From the NCBI GenBank assembly GCA_014871385.1, contig CM026423.1:5432967-5496966 (forward strand): a stretch of DNA of 64,000 bases. The letters are read 5' to 3'. Position 1 is the first letter of the stretch. Every line of letters starts with the position of its first letter. Shown piece by piece: positions 53,011 through 64,000 of the stretch. Under the pieces are notes generated by a model. It had not been told where the DNA came from. It ran no database searches and saw only the letters and a program-made list of their open reading frames with translations. This DNA comes from Ceratodon purpureus. Taxonomy: Eukaryota; Streptophyta; Bryopsida; Pseudoditrichales; Ditrichaceae. The translations under genes and the position numbers were made by a program.

Positions 53011-53575
53011 TCCACCCCCCTCCCCAAGTAAGCATTCCATTTTTTTGCAAAAAGGTTGTTTTTTTGTTTTCATTTTATTATTATTTTTAAAATCAAATTC
53101 CAGTATTAAGAAGTACTCGCAATCCTTCTTGTAACCGTTTAGATTCAAAATCTAAATTCTTTTCAAGCCAAATTATAATTGTACAAAAAAACAGTGAATA
53201 CATGTTTTGTTTGAACCCCTCAAGGATATGCAATTTATTGAAAATGGTACAAATGTCAACTACCTCATGCTCTACAAGCATCTCAAATCCTCAGAGTTAA
53301 AAAACCTCAAAACTCTTGCATAAAACTGCAAACACTGTCAAAATGTCTCCCAGGTAGAGCCCAAAAAAACAATTTCAGATAACTTCAAACCTTTACTATC
53401 TTTGCAATGATAACAAATAGATGGTGAAATTTTGGTACATATCTACATGATGAAGTCAGTTGTAAGATCTTACGGTCAGATTATGCTCTTTTAGATAAAG
53501 ATAACAGAAAATTACAGTTTTTCCAGCAAGGGGTACAAAATGGCAGTTTCGGGAAAAGGAACTGAACTGCATTTA
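53011..53575. other. AT-rich spacer, no gene seen
   Basis: Lies between direct copy A and the inverted GT31 duplicate. Nothing recognisable. Confidence 0.4.
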
Positions 53576-54480
53576 GCGGTTATCCTCATCATCATCATCA
53601 TCAAGCACCGAATAAGTAAGGGTTGCAACCTCCAATTCCTTACAATCAAACTCCACACAACTGGCTTCTAAGTAGAACAAAATACTGAAAATCACTGCAT
53701 TTTCCTCCATCATTGTGCTCCAAAGGTGCCTCCCACCTTTGGGCTGAGGAGCCTGCACCAAAAATAAATATATTGCAGACTGACAATGGCCATGGGGGTA
53801 TCAGTTAGCCTGCAAGTTAAGCGACCGGGTGAGTGAGTGAGGAGAAGAATGATAAAGAGTTGTTCCAGAAGATGGAGGAGTTTGTTTGGGGGAGTTGAAC
53901 TGAGAGGAGTGTAGTGTTGTGTTGGTGTTGGTATTGTTGTGGAGGAATTATGTGAGTTGTTTGAGGGAGTTGAGTTGAGTTGACACTACTAGCAAACCTG
54001 TCGTTCCTCACTTACTATATCAAGTAATTTTGAAGTTGGCGAGTCAGTGGAGTCACAAAAGACAAGGAAAAGTGCCCTTTTCCACCTTCTCCGTCAGTGA
54101 AGCTGGGCGACACTTTTTGAGTGAGGAACGACAGGTCTGCTTGTAGTGTGAGTTGAGAGGAATATATGTTGGTGTTGGTATTGTTGCAAAGGAATATCTT
54201 ATGTGAGACGAGGTGGAATGGTGGTGCCCATGGGAATGAGCAATGGAGGGATGCAATGGAGGGGGAGCCATGCTAATTCTCTGCAGCTGCGAGGAGGATT
54301 TGGATTTGGGTCCAGTTACCAATCTTCTGGAAACATCCGGAGCAACATGATCATGCTGGTTTTGCTGCTGCTTTCGCTTCTGGCCTGCTTCTACGTTGCT
54401 GGCAGGCAGGTTGGAACTAAGTTACCCTTCTCATTTTTTGCCACTTAAACTAAAACTTATGACCTCGTCGAGGCCATATT
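53576..54480 (+). pseudogene. Inverted copy of GT31 exon 1 with its 5' region, no further exons
   Basis: The frame 54203-54448 repeats exon 1 of the GT31 gene nearly residue for residue ([11 protein letters not shown], then [23 protein letters not shown] and the [16 protein letters not shown] anchor), with small insertions. The splice donor is still recognisable near 54405-54412. None of the later exons follows, so this is a truncated gene copy. The arm also contains an internal duplication of 'ttggtgttggtattgttg' (about 53920 and 54170) and the MITE at 53984-54148. If transcribed it could give only a membrane-anchor peptide, or antisense RNA to the intact gene's first exon. Confidence 0.8.
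53984..54148. mobile_element. 165-bp MITE with long terminal inverted repeats
   Basis: The termini are CACTAC...GTAGTG, and the inverted repeat extends about 29 bp with two mismatches; it contains CCTGTCGTTCCTCACT and its exact complement. It is flanked by TGAGTTGA on both sides (53976-53983 and 54149-54156), an 8-bp target duplication of hAT size. The surrounding GAGTTGA repetition means the exact duplication length could be coincidental. It is absent from the left arm of the inverted duplication (49430-50060), so it inserted after the duplication. Confidence 0.65.
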
Positions 54481-54753
54481 TGAGACACATACACTCCATC
54501 CTCTTGAATTAACCATTCACAATTAATTTCACACATGAGGCGGTCCAAGCTTGGCCCTCCATAACATGTCTATGTTATGCTCGATTTTAACATTCATTTG
54601 GGTAATCTACAAAAATTATTTTCATTTTAGAAATGCCATTTTTAATTTTATTTTCAAAGCAAATGACAAAAACAATAGTTGGGGATAGGTTGTAGAATTC
54701 AACTTGAATGATTGGCATCAACTTATTGCCAATTTACCAAACTAGTGTAAAAA
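54481..54753. other. Spacer, no gene seen
   Basis: Short AT-rich stretch with no recognisable feature. Confidence 0.35.
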
Positions 54754-55029
54754 TTGAGCAAAATATACACATGTGATGAAGGACAAAGCCTTGCCTTTGA
54801 ATGGTTATTTTGTGATGAGGGAGTGTATGTGTCACAAATTTGTCACCAACGTGTTTGTAAGTTTTATTTTAAGAGAGCAAATTGGGGAGAAAACAAAGAT
54901 CTAGACTATGAAAATATTCAAGAATTTAGCATTTCTATAATGAATGATCTTGAGTATGTTGTAATGATTACTTTTGGAGGAGATGTGGTGATGTTGTACA
55001 TGTTTGGAAGAAAAAGAAAATACAATTAG
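54754..55029 (+). pseudogene. Second fragment of the unknown domain seen at 18346
   Basis: The frame encodes WLFCDEGVYVSQICHQRV, then IQEFSISIMNDLEYVVMITF, colinear with the 18346-18717 product (ERDGLYVSQFHPF, EYRVSIFNDLDDELMLTYG). Similar spacing and divergent bases indicate two members of one protein family. Upstream and downstream parts are missing, so this is a relic. Confidence 0.4.
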
Positions 55030-55839
55030 ATTACATGTCTTGATAAAGATAAAGATATGGCCATTGGTAGACCAAGCATGCAACAAAATAACTCATTACT
55101 ATAGAGATTGATATAGAATATTTATGTCTACTTTAATTATTTTTCTTATTCTAAAAAGTTGTATATGAACTCAAAATAATATCTTGAAATATTATAATAT
55201 ATTTTTTCATTTTCTTCTCTTGAACAATCTGATTAAAAAAATGAATTATTTTAACCATATTTTAAATAAAGTTAAAGTACCACAAATGATGAATAATCAT
55301 ACTTATAAAATTTAAATTAGATACAAACTATTTGACATATAATATTGATTTATGTAGATTTACACAACATATGAAAAATGTTCAAATCAAATCTACTTGC
55401 CCAACAATTACCTTTATTACTAATTACATTATTAAATGTCGAATTTTCTCGTATAGAAAATTAAGGTGTAGAATAGAAATTGTATATCAAAAAGTTACAT
55501 GAAGTGAATTTGAAAGTTGTATTGATTCATAAAGACATTTAAACATGTGAGGGTTTGGAAAGGATATAAAATTGAAACTGGTTTTTTAAAGATCTAATAT
55601 GTTTTAGATAAGTGGATGTAAATGGAAGCTACCAAACACATGTAATTTTAACCAAGCAATTCTTAAATTCATATCAACTTGCTTATTACAGATTTCATTC
55701 ATTGATTCGTTTGAAAAGTCATTTAAAAATAAGTTTTTCATAATTAAAATTTTATTTAGAAATACAAAATTCAATAAATTTCATTTTATACTCGATAACA
55801 AAACAACATTGATGTAATGAAGACTCCATCTAGAATTTT
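55030..55839. other. AT-rich spacer, no gene seen
   Basis: No coding, RNA or repeat feature is supported. Confidence 0.4.
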
Positions 55840-56215
55840 TCTAGGGTAGTTTTTCTTGGGCTGCAAAAGACTTGGGCTCCAATACAAAGATGCAAGTGTA
55901 CCTTATTATGGGTATTTTAAATGGTTACCTTGTTCTTGGATTGGATGAGGGCATTGCATGCAAGGTACTTTGTTCTTAAATGACAGCATTATAAATGAAA
56001 TTGTAAGGAGAATTGTAACCCAAAGTTTTGATATACATCCAATGAGAATGGTCTTGGTCTATTGTAGAGCAATAATAATGAAATGAAGAGTAATGTCCAA
56101 AATAATAACTTTAAATAGAACGAAATTACAAAGATCTTGATTATTTGAATTTTTTTTTTTAAAAGTTTATTTCGAAGGATATAGTACAACTATGATACTA
56201 TACCACTAATTGAAG

Positions 56216-56266
<51 letters not shown>

Positions 56267-57450
56267 TTGTAATTAGTATTTTAAAAGTACCACATTAAAA
56301 GTACATAATATTTGTATAACGTGGATATTAAAAAATAAAAATTGGGAGTTGGTTGGCAATTTTACATTTATTGTAAGCTTAAAATAAGGAATATCCTATA
56401 TAATCTAGTGTAGCTATTTTGATTTTTTATGGTATGTATATGAGTACAAAATGTTATGTGTTAGGAAAAAAAACTCTATTAGAAATGTAAATTATCTTAT
56501 GATTTTCTTCACAATATTAAAGTAATCACAATTTTTGAAGGTTAAAAGTTTTATAAGGGCTATTTTTTTGAAATCTAAAGTTACAAATGATATGTGTTAT
56601 GATGAATTAATACTTATTACATCTGAGATTGAGCCAAGTCTAAACTAATTACAAGATAAGAATCATGAGTGCATTGTTGAAAGATGGACACTACTACTCC
56701 TGAAAAGTTGTCATTTTTTTTTAAATAAAAATCAACGCCCTAACCTGGAATTGTGAATAGTTCCATTGATGAGTATTGTGGTTTTGAGTCCATGGCAATT
56801 GTGAAGCTCATTAAAATCCGTATGGTCTTAATAACAAATAAAAAAAAATTAATAATTTAATTTATAAAATATAATATTTTTACAAATAGATGTTTGACAA
56901 AAAAAATCAGAAATAATAAGAAACTAATAAGAAATTAGGCAATAGTCAAGGATACATGAGCAAGAGGTCAAATAGTATCAAAATAGTTTTAAAAAGACTT
57001 CAAAAAGTCAAACTTACCATTATGACAAGTGCAATCTACACATTTGGTTTTAAATTGAATGTTTCTACTCTTTTGATATGCTTGAGTTCAAGAGTGAAGT
57101 ATAAAATCAAATTGATGTAATTTTTATGAATTATCAAATTCTTACTTTGGAATTTTTAAAAAATTGGTAAATCAATGCTAAATAAATGCTTAGTGAATGC
57201 TAATGTATCTACTATCTCATTGAAATTCTGGAAAAAAAAATCTTGAAAAAAAAAACCTTTGAATTCATTCAAAAAAATAAAATGAATTTGAAGATATTTC
57301 TAATGGCTTAGATTCTTCTTTTGTTACATTAGAAATTAGACTAGAACGTGTGTTATGTTTTTCACATCTTTTCTATTTTTTCCTTACATACTTATTATAT
57401 GTTCCCTACTATGACTATTGGATCAATAAGCATGATCATAGAGAATATTT
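55840..57450. repeat. Direct duplication copy B
   Basis: Diverged copy of 50180-53010 in the same orientation, lacking both MITEs. It has a T homopolymer of about 45 at 56217-56262 at the position where copy A carries the piggyBac-like MITE. No gene is supported. Confidence 0.75.
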
Positions 57451-59890
57451 ACTTGGCATATAATACATTTTTATAAAGATCTTTGGAGGCATTATAGTTA
57501 CACAATTTATATAATGATCCAACAATATGATAAAAAACTTGATTAAAAATTTAATTGAAGTAAATTTAGATCACTATAAGTTAAATTTCTACACATAACA
57601 TAGATTGAATCATCAATGTAAATCAGACTCTTCAAACAAACAACTCAATTTCATCAAACCAACTTGAGAAATCAAACAAAATCTAAGTTTACAAACCATA
57701 CCTTTGCCTTTTTTTTTTTCTTTTTTTTTCTATTAACAAATTTTACCATGGCTCTGATAAAAAAGTGGAGAATAAAGCTTGCAATCAAAATTAGAACCAC
57801 CTATACAATCTATGTATGTAGTGACAAATTTTTATGATAGTGCAATATTAACCATTGAGGAAACAACATTTTAATGATATTAAAAATTGAATCTTTTAGA
57901 GACTAATTCCTTCTATGACGTAGAATTGATATATGTTAAATATTTAAAATAACTATTCATAAATAATAATATTATGTAAAAATGTATATATTCTCAAAAA
58001 TTATAAGAAAAAACAAAAGGTTGACAAAAAAATATTTATGGAATTTAAATATAAAAAATTGAATTACTATTATTAGATGTTATCTATTATTGTCTATTAT
58101 CTATTATTAGACAATATCCCTATTTTTTTCTATAATAATATTGATAATATTAAAACTATGGATGATTATAGTTTTAAATTGAACCTATGTAGACTTTTAA
58201 ATAATTGTTTAAAGGAATTATTTTTAGATAATTTTAAAATTTTGATTTTAATATTTTAGTATTCATATTCAAATGTTAATAGCAATTGTGTATAATTATA
58301 GATGATTATAGTATAAAATGTGCATTTTAGTAAAAAATGATTACAACAATTACAAAAGATTTGAAAAGGATGTGAAAAGAATTTAATAGAATGAAATCAT
58401 CATGTCAAGGAAACATTTGCAGAATGAATTGAAAAAAATTCTAAATTCCATTATAGACATCAACAACAATTTTCAATGAATTGTACTAATTATTCACAAT
58501 TCAGTTGTTTTTTATTTTTATTTTTATTTTTTATTTTTTTATATATATATTTTTATAATTTTATTTAAAACTACTTACTTAAGTAACATCATTCAACTCC
58601 TCGTATCTCGCCTTTTTATGTATCTAACTCATCAAATCTTACATTTTCATATTAAAATTTCCTTGAAATCCCTTCTAAGGGTGGAAAGTCAATCAGTAGT
58701 AAGTTAGCTCATTGAAATTATTTTCATAGCAGCTTTGAAGAAAAAGATTTCTTCCTTCCAATACTGTTTAGAAAAAAATCATAAAATGTAGTTTCTAACA
58801 AAAATAAAATAAAATTCAACCATTGAATTTTTAAGAGTAATTTTATACCCTTTTAATTATTTGAGAAAAAAAACCAAAGTAATAAATTTGAAGTAAATGA
58901 TTGGAATTTGTTTTTTTTTAAATTTTTTAAATTTTTTTTAAATTTTTATTTTAAAATTTTAATTTTTAATTTTAAAATTTTTTTCCCCCTCAAAAGTGCC
59001 CACATCCATAAAATCAAGTACAACTTACATACCATCGAACATATATAGATCATGATAAATTACGCAAATCCACCTTACAAATCAAGACAATTATGAAGGA
59101 ACGAGTTTAGGGAACATCCTAGCAAATATCATTGGAGCATAGAATTCAAAGCTTTTAGAAAGCCAAGAGCATGCAATAGCTATGGCTAGAGAGAGTACTT
59201 GTGAAGGACATAGTGAAGATTCATGTGACAAAGGTGTGTATGGAGAAGACCCAAAAGTGGGGATGGCCTCCTGAGCTCCTATTCATTCCATAAACCTACC
59301 ACCAACGCAAGAGAAAATCGATACAACAAGTGCAAATGACAGAAATGGGTCAAGGTGAGGGGCTCGAAGAAGGAGAGCACCATGAGGAAGGGAGAGAAGG
59401 CGGTAAAAGACAAGGGCAGTCATCGAGAGGGCGCTCACGAGGAAAGCGAACACAATAGGGGCGGAGTGAGCAACATTGGAGTTGCGCAAGAGGAGATGGA
59501 CGGGAGTTTGGATGATGGAGAGACCGTCGAGATAGTTTAAGGCCTATAGGCAACAACATCCCATGCCATACACCACCCCATGATGCCTCCCTCGGCGCGG
59601 GCATGATTGTCGCGGCTGTAGGTGTGGCCTAGAACACAAGTTGAAGGGGGATGGCCATGTTGGGGGACATGAAGTAGGGGATACTTGGAGAGGATGGGGC
59701 AGAATTTGATGGGTAAAGGGGCGACGATGGTATGGAGGCTTTGGGGTAGGTGTGAGGTTGCCTTAGTAGAGAATAATTAGACAACTCAGAGCTATGGTTG
59801 GTCCTGAAATGCGTGATGTTTATGACTCTAGTGACTCTATTTACTCCAGTGAAAGGGAAGAAGGTAATGATATTCATGGTGAAGGACTAG
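57451..59890. other. AT-rich region, mostly featureless
   Basis: 57451-59000 is low-complexity A/T sequence with T- and A-tracts (58505-58570, 58915-58985). 59280-59720 is GC-richer; on the minus strand a short frame (59489-59283) encodes two hydrophobic stretches (APIVFAFLVSALSM and FLSFALVVSIFSCVGG) and might be an exon relic, not identified. Confidence 0.35.
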
Positions 59891-59899
59891 ACCCTTTGA

Positions 59900-60660
59900 G
59901 TGTGAAGCATCAACATAGAGATTCAATATGGACTACTAGAAATCACACGTATTGCATATTACACGTATAGAGTAAGAGGGGGTCTAAAGAAAAAATGGAG
60001 AAAAGTGTCTTCTTCTTTTACCTTATTTGAAATGTTTTGTTCCATGGCTCAATTGACGGATACAGATGTAGAGACAAACCGGTATGCCACAGACTTGGAT
60101 GAAAATGGAAACTCACAGGGTAGCCTTAAATGGAAGAATTTTATAGGATTGAAGGCCTTTCTTGCACTTGTAATTTACATGGATATGAAAAGTCAACCAA
60201 ATGTAAGAACTCCATTAAGGGAAATATGGGGCCTCTAAAAGGCCTTTGGATTTTCCGCGTGCCTAAAATTTTGGTGAAACCCGTGCTCTTTATCTGCTGC
60301 CACCAATGGTACCACGTTTTTGCCCATAGTGAATTTCGTGGGTCTACCCAAACGCTGCCAGCGACGGCGTGTGCCACCGCTGTCAGTGCAGTGGACAGTG
60401 CTAGCAGTAATGACGCTGTCAACATTGTAGCTTTTGACGCTATCAACGAGTAGGATATCCACCAATGGGATTACTTAGAGAGGCATGCGTGGGCAGCAAG
60501 TTCACCTACCTTAGGCTCTCTTACAAGGCCTTTTGGAGACCCCACATTTCTCTTAATGATTGGATGAAGAAACCTTCGTTCTTCCATTTTCCAACTATTA
60601 GCAATCTTACGACTTGCAAAAGATTTGAAATGTTGACTAGGTGTTTGCGTCTTACCAACC
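59900..60660 (+). pseudogene. piggyBac transposase relic (DDE_Tnp_1_7-type N-terminal part)
   Basis: Two frames carry recognisable pieces. At 60005-60230 there is FTLFEMFCSMAQLTDTDVET, then NRYATDLDE and WKNFIGLKAFLALVIYMDMK. At about 60545-60660 there is LNDWMKKPSFFHFPTISNL, then CKRFEMLTRCLRLTN. These follow the order of piggyBac transposases (TNRYA, a tryptophan, then 'FLalvIyMg', then 'FFhfP.is', 'RFemL.RcLhl.n'). Between them are a frame change and about 300 bp of foreign or decayed sequence, and the hAT element at 60663 cuts off the rest. The catalytic aspartates are not present. Confidence 0.55.
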
Positions 60661-60662
60661 CG

Positions 60663-63600
60663 CAGGGTTGTCACGGTCGTCCGGGACGCTCGGGACGTGG
60701 GGACGTCCGCGGACGTCCGCCAGCGCCACAGGACGTCCTCTGACTTAGAAAAAAAAAATCACCCGCATAGGTTTCACCCCGGGGTGAAACCACACCTTGT
60801 ACGCGGGGTAGGGGTTGCGGGGGAGGGTGCGGCCGTCGCCGCGGAGGGGGGGGGGGGGGGGGGGCGTCGGCCGCGTCGGGAAGGGGCCGTCCCCGGCGAC
60901 GGCCCCTTGCCGTCGCCGCGGAGGGGGGGGGGCCGTCCCCGGCGACGGCCCCTTCGACGGCCGTGACAACCCATGATCCGACGGCCCTCCGCTTGACTTA
61001 CGGCCTCGACGGCCGTCCTCCCTTGATTTTTAGGGCTTACCCCTTGGCATTTCATGGGATGAGTATAAAAGACCCCTCCTGAAAGTTGGCATTACACTTC
61101 TGAATTGTACTCCATGTGATACTAGTTGCACTAATATACATGTGTATCTGTTGCATGGTGAACGGCGGCGTTCAGAAGTGTGTTGAATTGGAGCTTCTTC
61201 GGAGGCTCTAGTTCTCTTGAGGACGTGGTACCCCGATTTTTTGATGTTTTTCCGGGCGATCTATCAAGTGCACCAATGGCGTCTAAAAGTTACTCCCCAT
61301 GGTATACCGAAGTCCATATGATCGATGCGGAGAAGAAGAAGACTAAGATGGTTCAATGTATGCTATGCAAGAACACTTTCGCAAAGAGGATTGAGCGGAT
61401 GCTCAGTCATTTGGGCTATGACAAAGTTGTAGGGGTACGGACTAGTGGAGTAGGTCGTTGCACTAATTTGTCACCGGCTATACAATCCTTGTTCAAGAAT
61501 TGCGGTGGCAAATTCCCCAACGACTCCAGAATATTCATGTCGGAGCAGAGTACCTCCCCCGTGACTCGTGGCAATATATCCCCGAGAGTGAACACTCCCA
61601 TGGATGTGGACTCATGCGCTGGATCCCGGGTTTCAACTCTGAAGAATGAACCCGTTTTATTTGGTGAGGGTGTACCTTTCATTTCCACTCTTTCGGGGGA
61701 AGGTAGTGGACAGTTTCCTCCTTTGAAGGCAAAGAGGCAATCTACCCTTCAAGAGGGCTTCAAAGAGACTCAGAGGCGGGAATGCAACAAAGCATGGGCC
61801 ACATGTTTTTACGAGAACAGTATCTCGTTTAACGTGGCTCGGAGTGCCTCTTTCAAGGACGCGGTGTTGAAGACGTCCAACATGAAGAGATCATACACAC
61901 CTCCATCTTTCCATCATCTCCGAACAAATTTACTAGCCCAAGCAAGGACTGATTTGGAGACTTCCTTGAATGATAGGATTTTTTCCAGTGTTAGGAAGTA
62001 CGGGGGAACGTTGGCCCTCGATGGATGGACTTCTGTAAGCAGTCGCCCTCTAATAAACGCAATGCTGGTATCTCCTGCTGGTGAGTTATTCTTGGGAGCC
62101 GTTGACACGAGTGGGAAAGAGAAGGATGCCGTTTTCGTAGCGACCGTCATTGAGAAGTTTATCCAACAAGTTGGAGAACAGAACATCATTCAAGTATGCT
62201 ACGATAATGCTCCGGTGATGCTTAATGCCGGAAAGTTGGTCCAAGCACTCTATCCATCCATATTTGTCCAAGGATGTGCTGCCCATGCGATGGACCTTTT
62301 GTTGGAGGATTGGAGTAAGATGAAGTGGGTGAAGGAGCTCCTAGATCGGGCTAAGAACTTGGTTAAGTTCATAAAGATAAGGCAAATGCCACTCTCGGTA
62401 TTTCGAAAGCACGAGGCAAAACTTACCTTGCTGATGCCTGGTCAGACTAGGTTTGCATCGCACTACATTATGATTTCGCGTCTATTGAAGGTTCGAGGAG
62501 CATTGGAGCAGAGCGTTGTGGATCCTGACTAGAGAAACTACGAAACGAAGAAGACCTTATCTGCCCGTGACAAAGCGAAGATCTCACGCGATGTTAAGAG
62601 GGTTGTCTTGGATGACGTTTTCTGGGAGCACTGTGCAAACTTCAAGTGGATGACGAGTCCCGTTGTATATGCCCTACGAGAGTTTGATGCGAAGGAATCG
62701 GCATTGGGTAAAGCCTACGTCGTTCTCCGCAACCTTGAGAAGCATGTTCTCTCTTTACGCCATGAGCCCTTCAAACTAGACTCTGACAATGCTGATTTCT
62801 GCGAGGACTCATTTTATGAGCGTAAAGCCATGATCAAATCACCCTTACAGTGTGCTGCTGCGCTTCTAAACCCTTATCTTATTGACGATGAGGACCTTCA
62901 CAATGATACTGATGCGATGGCATCGGCGAAGGAGGTCTTGTTGTCGATGGCTCCTCCGACACTGAAGGAAGTGGTCATAGAAGAGTTCTTTGCATTTCGT
63001 GAAGCTTATCCTCCGTTTCGTGACGTACGTGACTCCTCTAAGTCACAATTGCCGCCTTCTGGTTGGTGGGATATATACGGATCCGCTGGTAAATTCATTT
63101 CCCCAATTGCAAAAAGGATTTTAGCTCAGCCCCTGTCTTCTTCTTCATGCGAGCGGAATTGGAGTAGCTACTCCTTTGTCCACGACAGGAAGCGAAACCG
63201 TTTACTTCCGGAGAGGGCTAATGACCTCGTGTTTGTGTATACAAATTCCAAGATAATTTCTCAGTCCAAGTTGAGTGCCTTAGGGAGGTTCTACGGGGAG
63301 TTGGAGGGGAAGGAGGATCCGAAGGCCGTGGAAACCGAGGACGTTGACTACTCTAGTGAGTCTGATGTTGATGTACCCTTCGACGATCTATCAATTGACC
63401 CCCCCATTGACAACCCAGTCGACGACCTCGAGGTTTCACCGAAAGGAAAATCCCGTTGTTCTCCTGCGCCGATGGAGCGTGCTTTCGAGTATGATGATGT
63501 CGAAGAAGAAGGTACCAACGAGGAGGATACGATTCATCTTGCCTCTTTTCTGAATGGAGACGGTTTATTAAACAGTGATAAGATTCTGCGGGGAGGATCC

Positions 63601-64000
63601 TCTCATACTACCGTGGATTTGGTTGTACCAAAGAAAGAGGAAGACCCCACCCTTGATACTTCTAAGGTTGTTTCTCCAAACTTCAACCGCCTGAAGGACG
63701 ATATGGTTCCACCCACTACAAAGGAGGATGTGCCCGTACCCGTATCGGGTGCATCTCGGACATTGTTTGGAACTGCAAAGACTAGGGTCCAAGTTGGTGG
63801 GTTCGAATCGTCCACGAGGTTGGTTGAGTTGTCTAAAAAAATGAAGGCAGATGCTAAGGCTGCTGAAGTAGCGGAGAAATGTAGGAAGAGATTGGTCTGA
63901 ACCCGACAAGCGGACCCGGGCATCCTCTCTACTGATGATGGACTTTCAATTGGGCATCTCTTTGGGGCGAAGTTGGCTTTGGGAAAACCGGACATATTTC
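60663..64000 (+). mobile_element. hAT-family DNA transposon (right end outside window)
   Basis: The left end is CAGGGTTGTCACGG, a typical hAT terminal inverted repeat start, inserted into the piggyBac relic; the 8 bp before it, CCAACCCG (60655-60662), should be the target duplication. An inner inverted copy, CGTGACAACCC, is at 60962-60972. The subterminal 300 bp is extremely GC-rich with repeated ACGTCC motifs, a run of about 20 G at 60847-60864, and repeated CCGTCCCCGGCGACGGCC blocks. The transposase gene starts at 61276. The 3' terminus and second target duplication lie beyond 64000. Confidence 0.8.
61276..63900 (+). pseudogene. hAT transposase, single in-frame TAG
   Basis: The preferred start is the ATG at 61276 (MASKSYSPWY) because the BED-type zinc finger follows at once (W, CMLC, then H at about residue 45); an upstream in-frame ATG at 61180 also exists. 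One frame of 874 codons is broken only by TAG at 62530-62532 (codon 419), between VVDPD and RNYETKK. The DUF659/RNase H-like core has ALDGWTS and CYDNAPVMLNAGK, then CAAHAMDLLLEDW. The hAT C-terminal dimerisation domain at about residues 596-660 has WWDIYG and SSSCERNWSSYSF, then NRLLPERANDLVFVY. An acidic tail of about 200 residues follows. All conserved residues I can judge remain, so the lesion is recent or tolerated. Confidence 0.85.

Noticed and set aside
7761..62532. Reassignment of TAG to an amino acid in this organism
   Set aside because: All TAG interruptions are in transposon-like or unplaced copies, the supported host genes contain none, and another relic has a TGA; methylation-driven CAG-to-TAG change is simpler. 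Reported only as a pattern worth testing.

Overview
The window is nuclear DNA of a land plant. Three host genes carry plant-type features: the 3' end of an Hsp20-like gene, a four-exon SIN3-like co-repressor gene (minus strand), and an eleven-exon GT31 hydroxyproline-O-galactosyltransferase-type gene (minus strand). Their introns follow GT-AG with consistent phases, and the transposon families present (hAT, piggyBac-like, PIF/Harbinger-like, LINE) are eukaryotic. Long AT-rich intergenic stretches and decayed dispersed gene families hint at a non-flowering lineage (moss, lycophyte or fern), but I cannot fix the species from sequence alone.

Layout. 1-1141: 3' end of the Hsp20-like gene. 1142-4740: AT-rich DNA with a piggyBac-like MITE (1602-2458). 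4741-6960: A/C-rich block with overlapping open frames. 7761-9133: spliced, SWIM-finger-like gene copy with an in-frame TAG. About 9650-16700: a large repeat field, comprising degenerate repeats, 25-26 copies of a 182-bp satellite with higher-order structure, and ten ~127-bp palindromic units. All share the core GTGCCGTTRACGGCAC. 16723-18193: a spliced gene-like copy broken only by four TAG codons. 18346-19020: fragments of an unknown domain that recurs at 54754. 20656-32176: a large retroelement. Its 2678-codon ORF2 holds a 2A-like peptide, an APE endonuclease, reverse transcriptase, RNase H, a CCHC finger and an apparent C-terminal restriction-like endonuclease. 34969-40017: SIN3-like gene. 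44764-45050: kinase-like relic. 45874-49678: GT31 gene. 50180-57450: a rearranged zone with an inverted copy of the GT31 first exon, two diverged direct copies of intergenic DNA, and three MITE insertions whose target sites can be read. 59900-60660: piggyBac transposase relic. 60663 to the end: a hAT element inserted into that relic, with a nearly intact transposase.

The host genes are ordinary: a chaperone-like protein, chromatin repression and arabinogalactan-protein glycosylation, with no sign that they act together. The unusual material is the mobile and repetitive DNA. The best candidates for something undescribed are the 2A-bearing element that appears to carry two different endonucleases (Dualen/RandI-like architecture) and the palindromic core shared by two unrelated tandem arrays, one unit of which is a perfect 108-bp palindrome.
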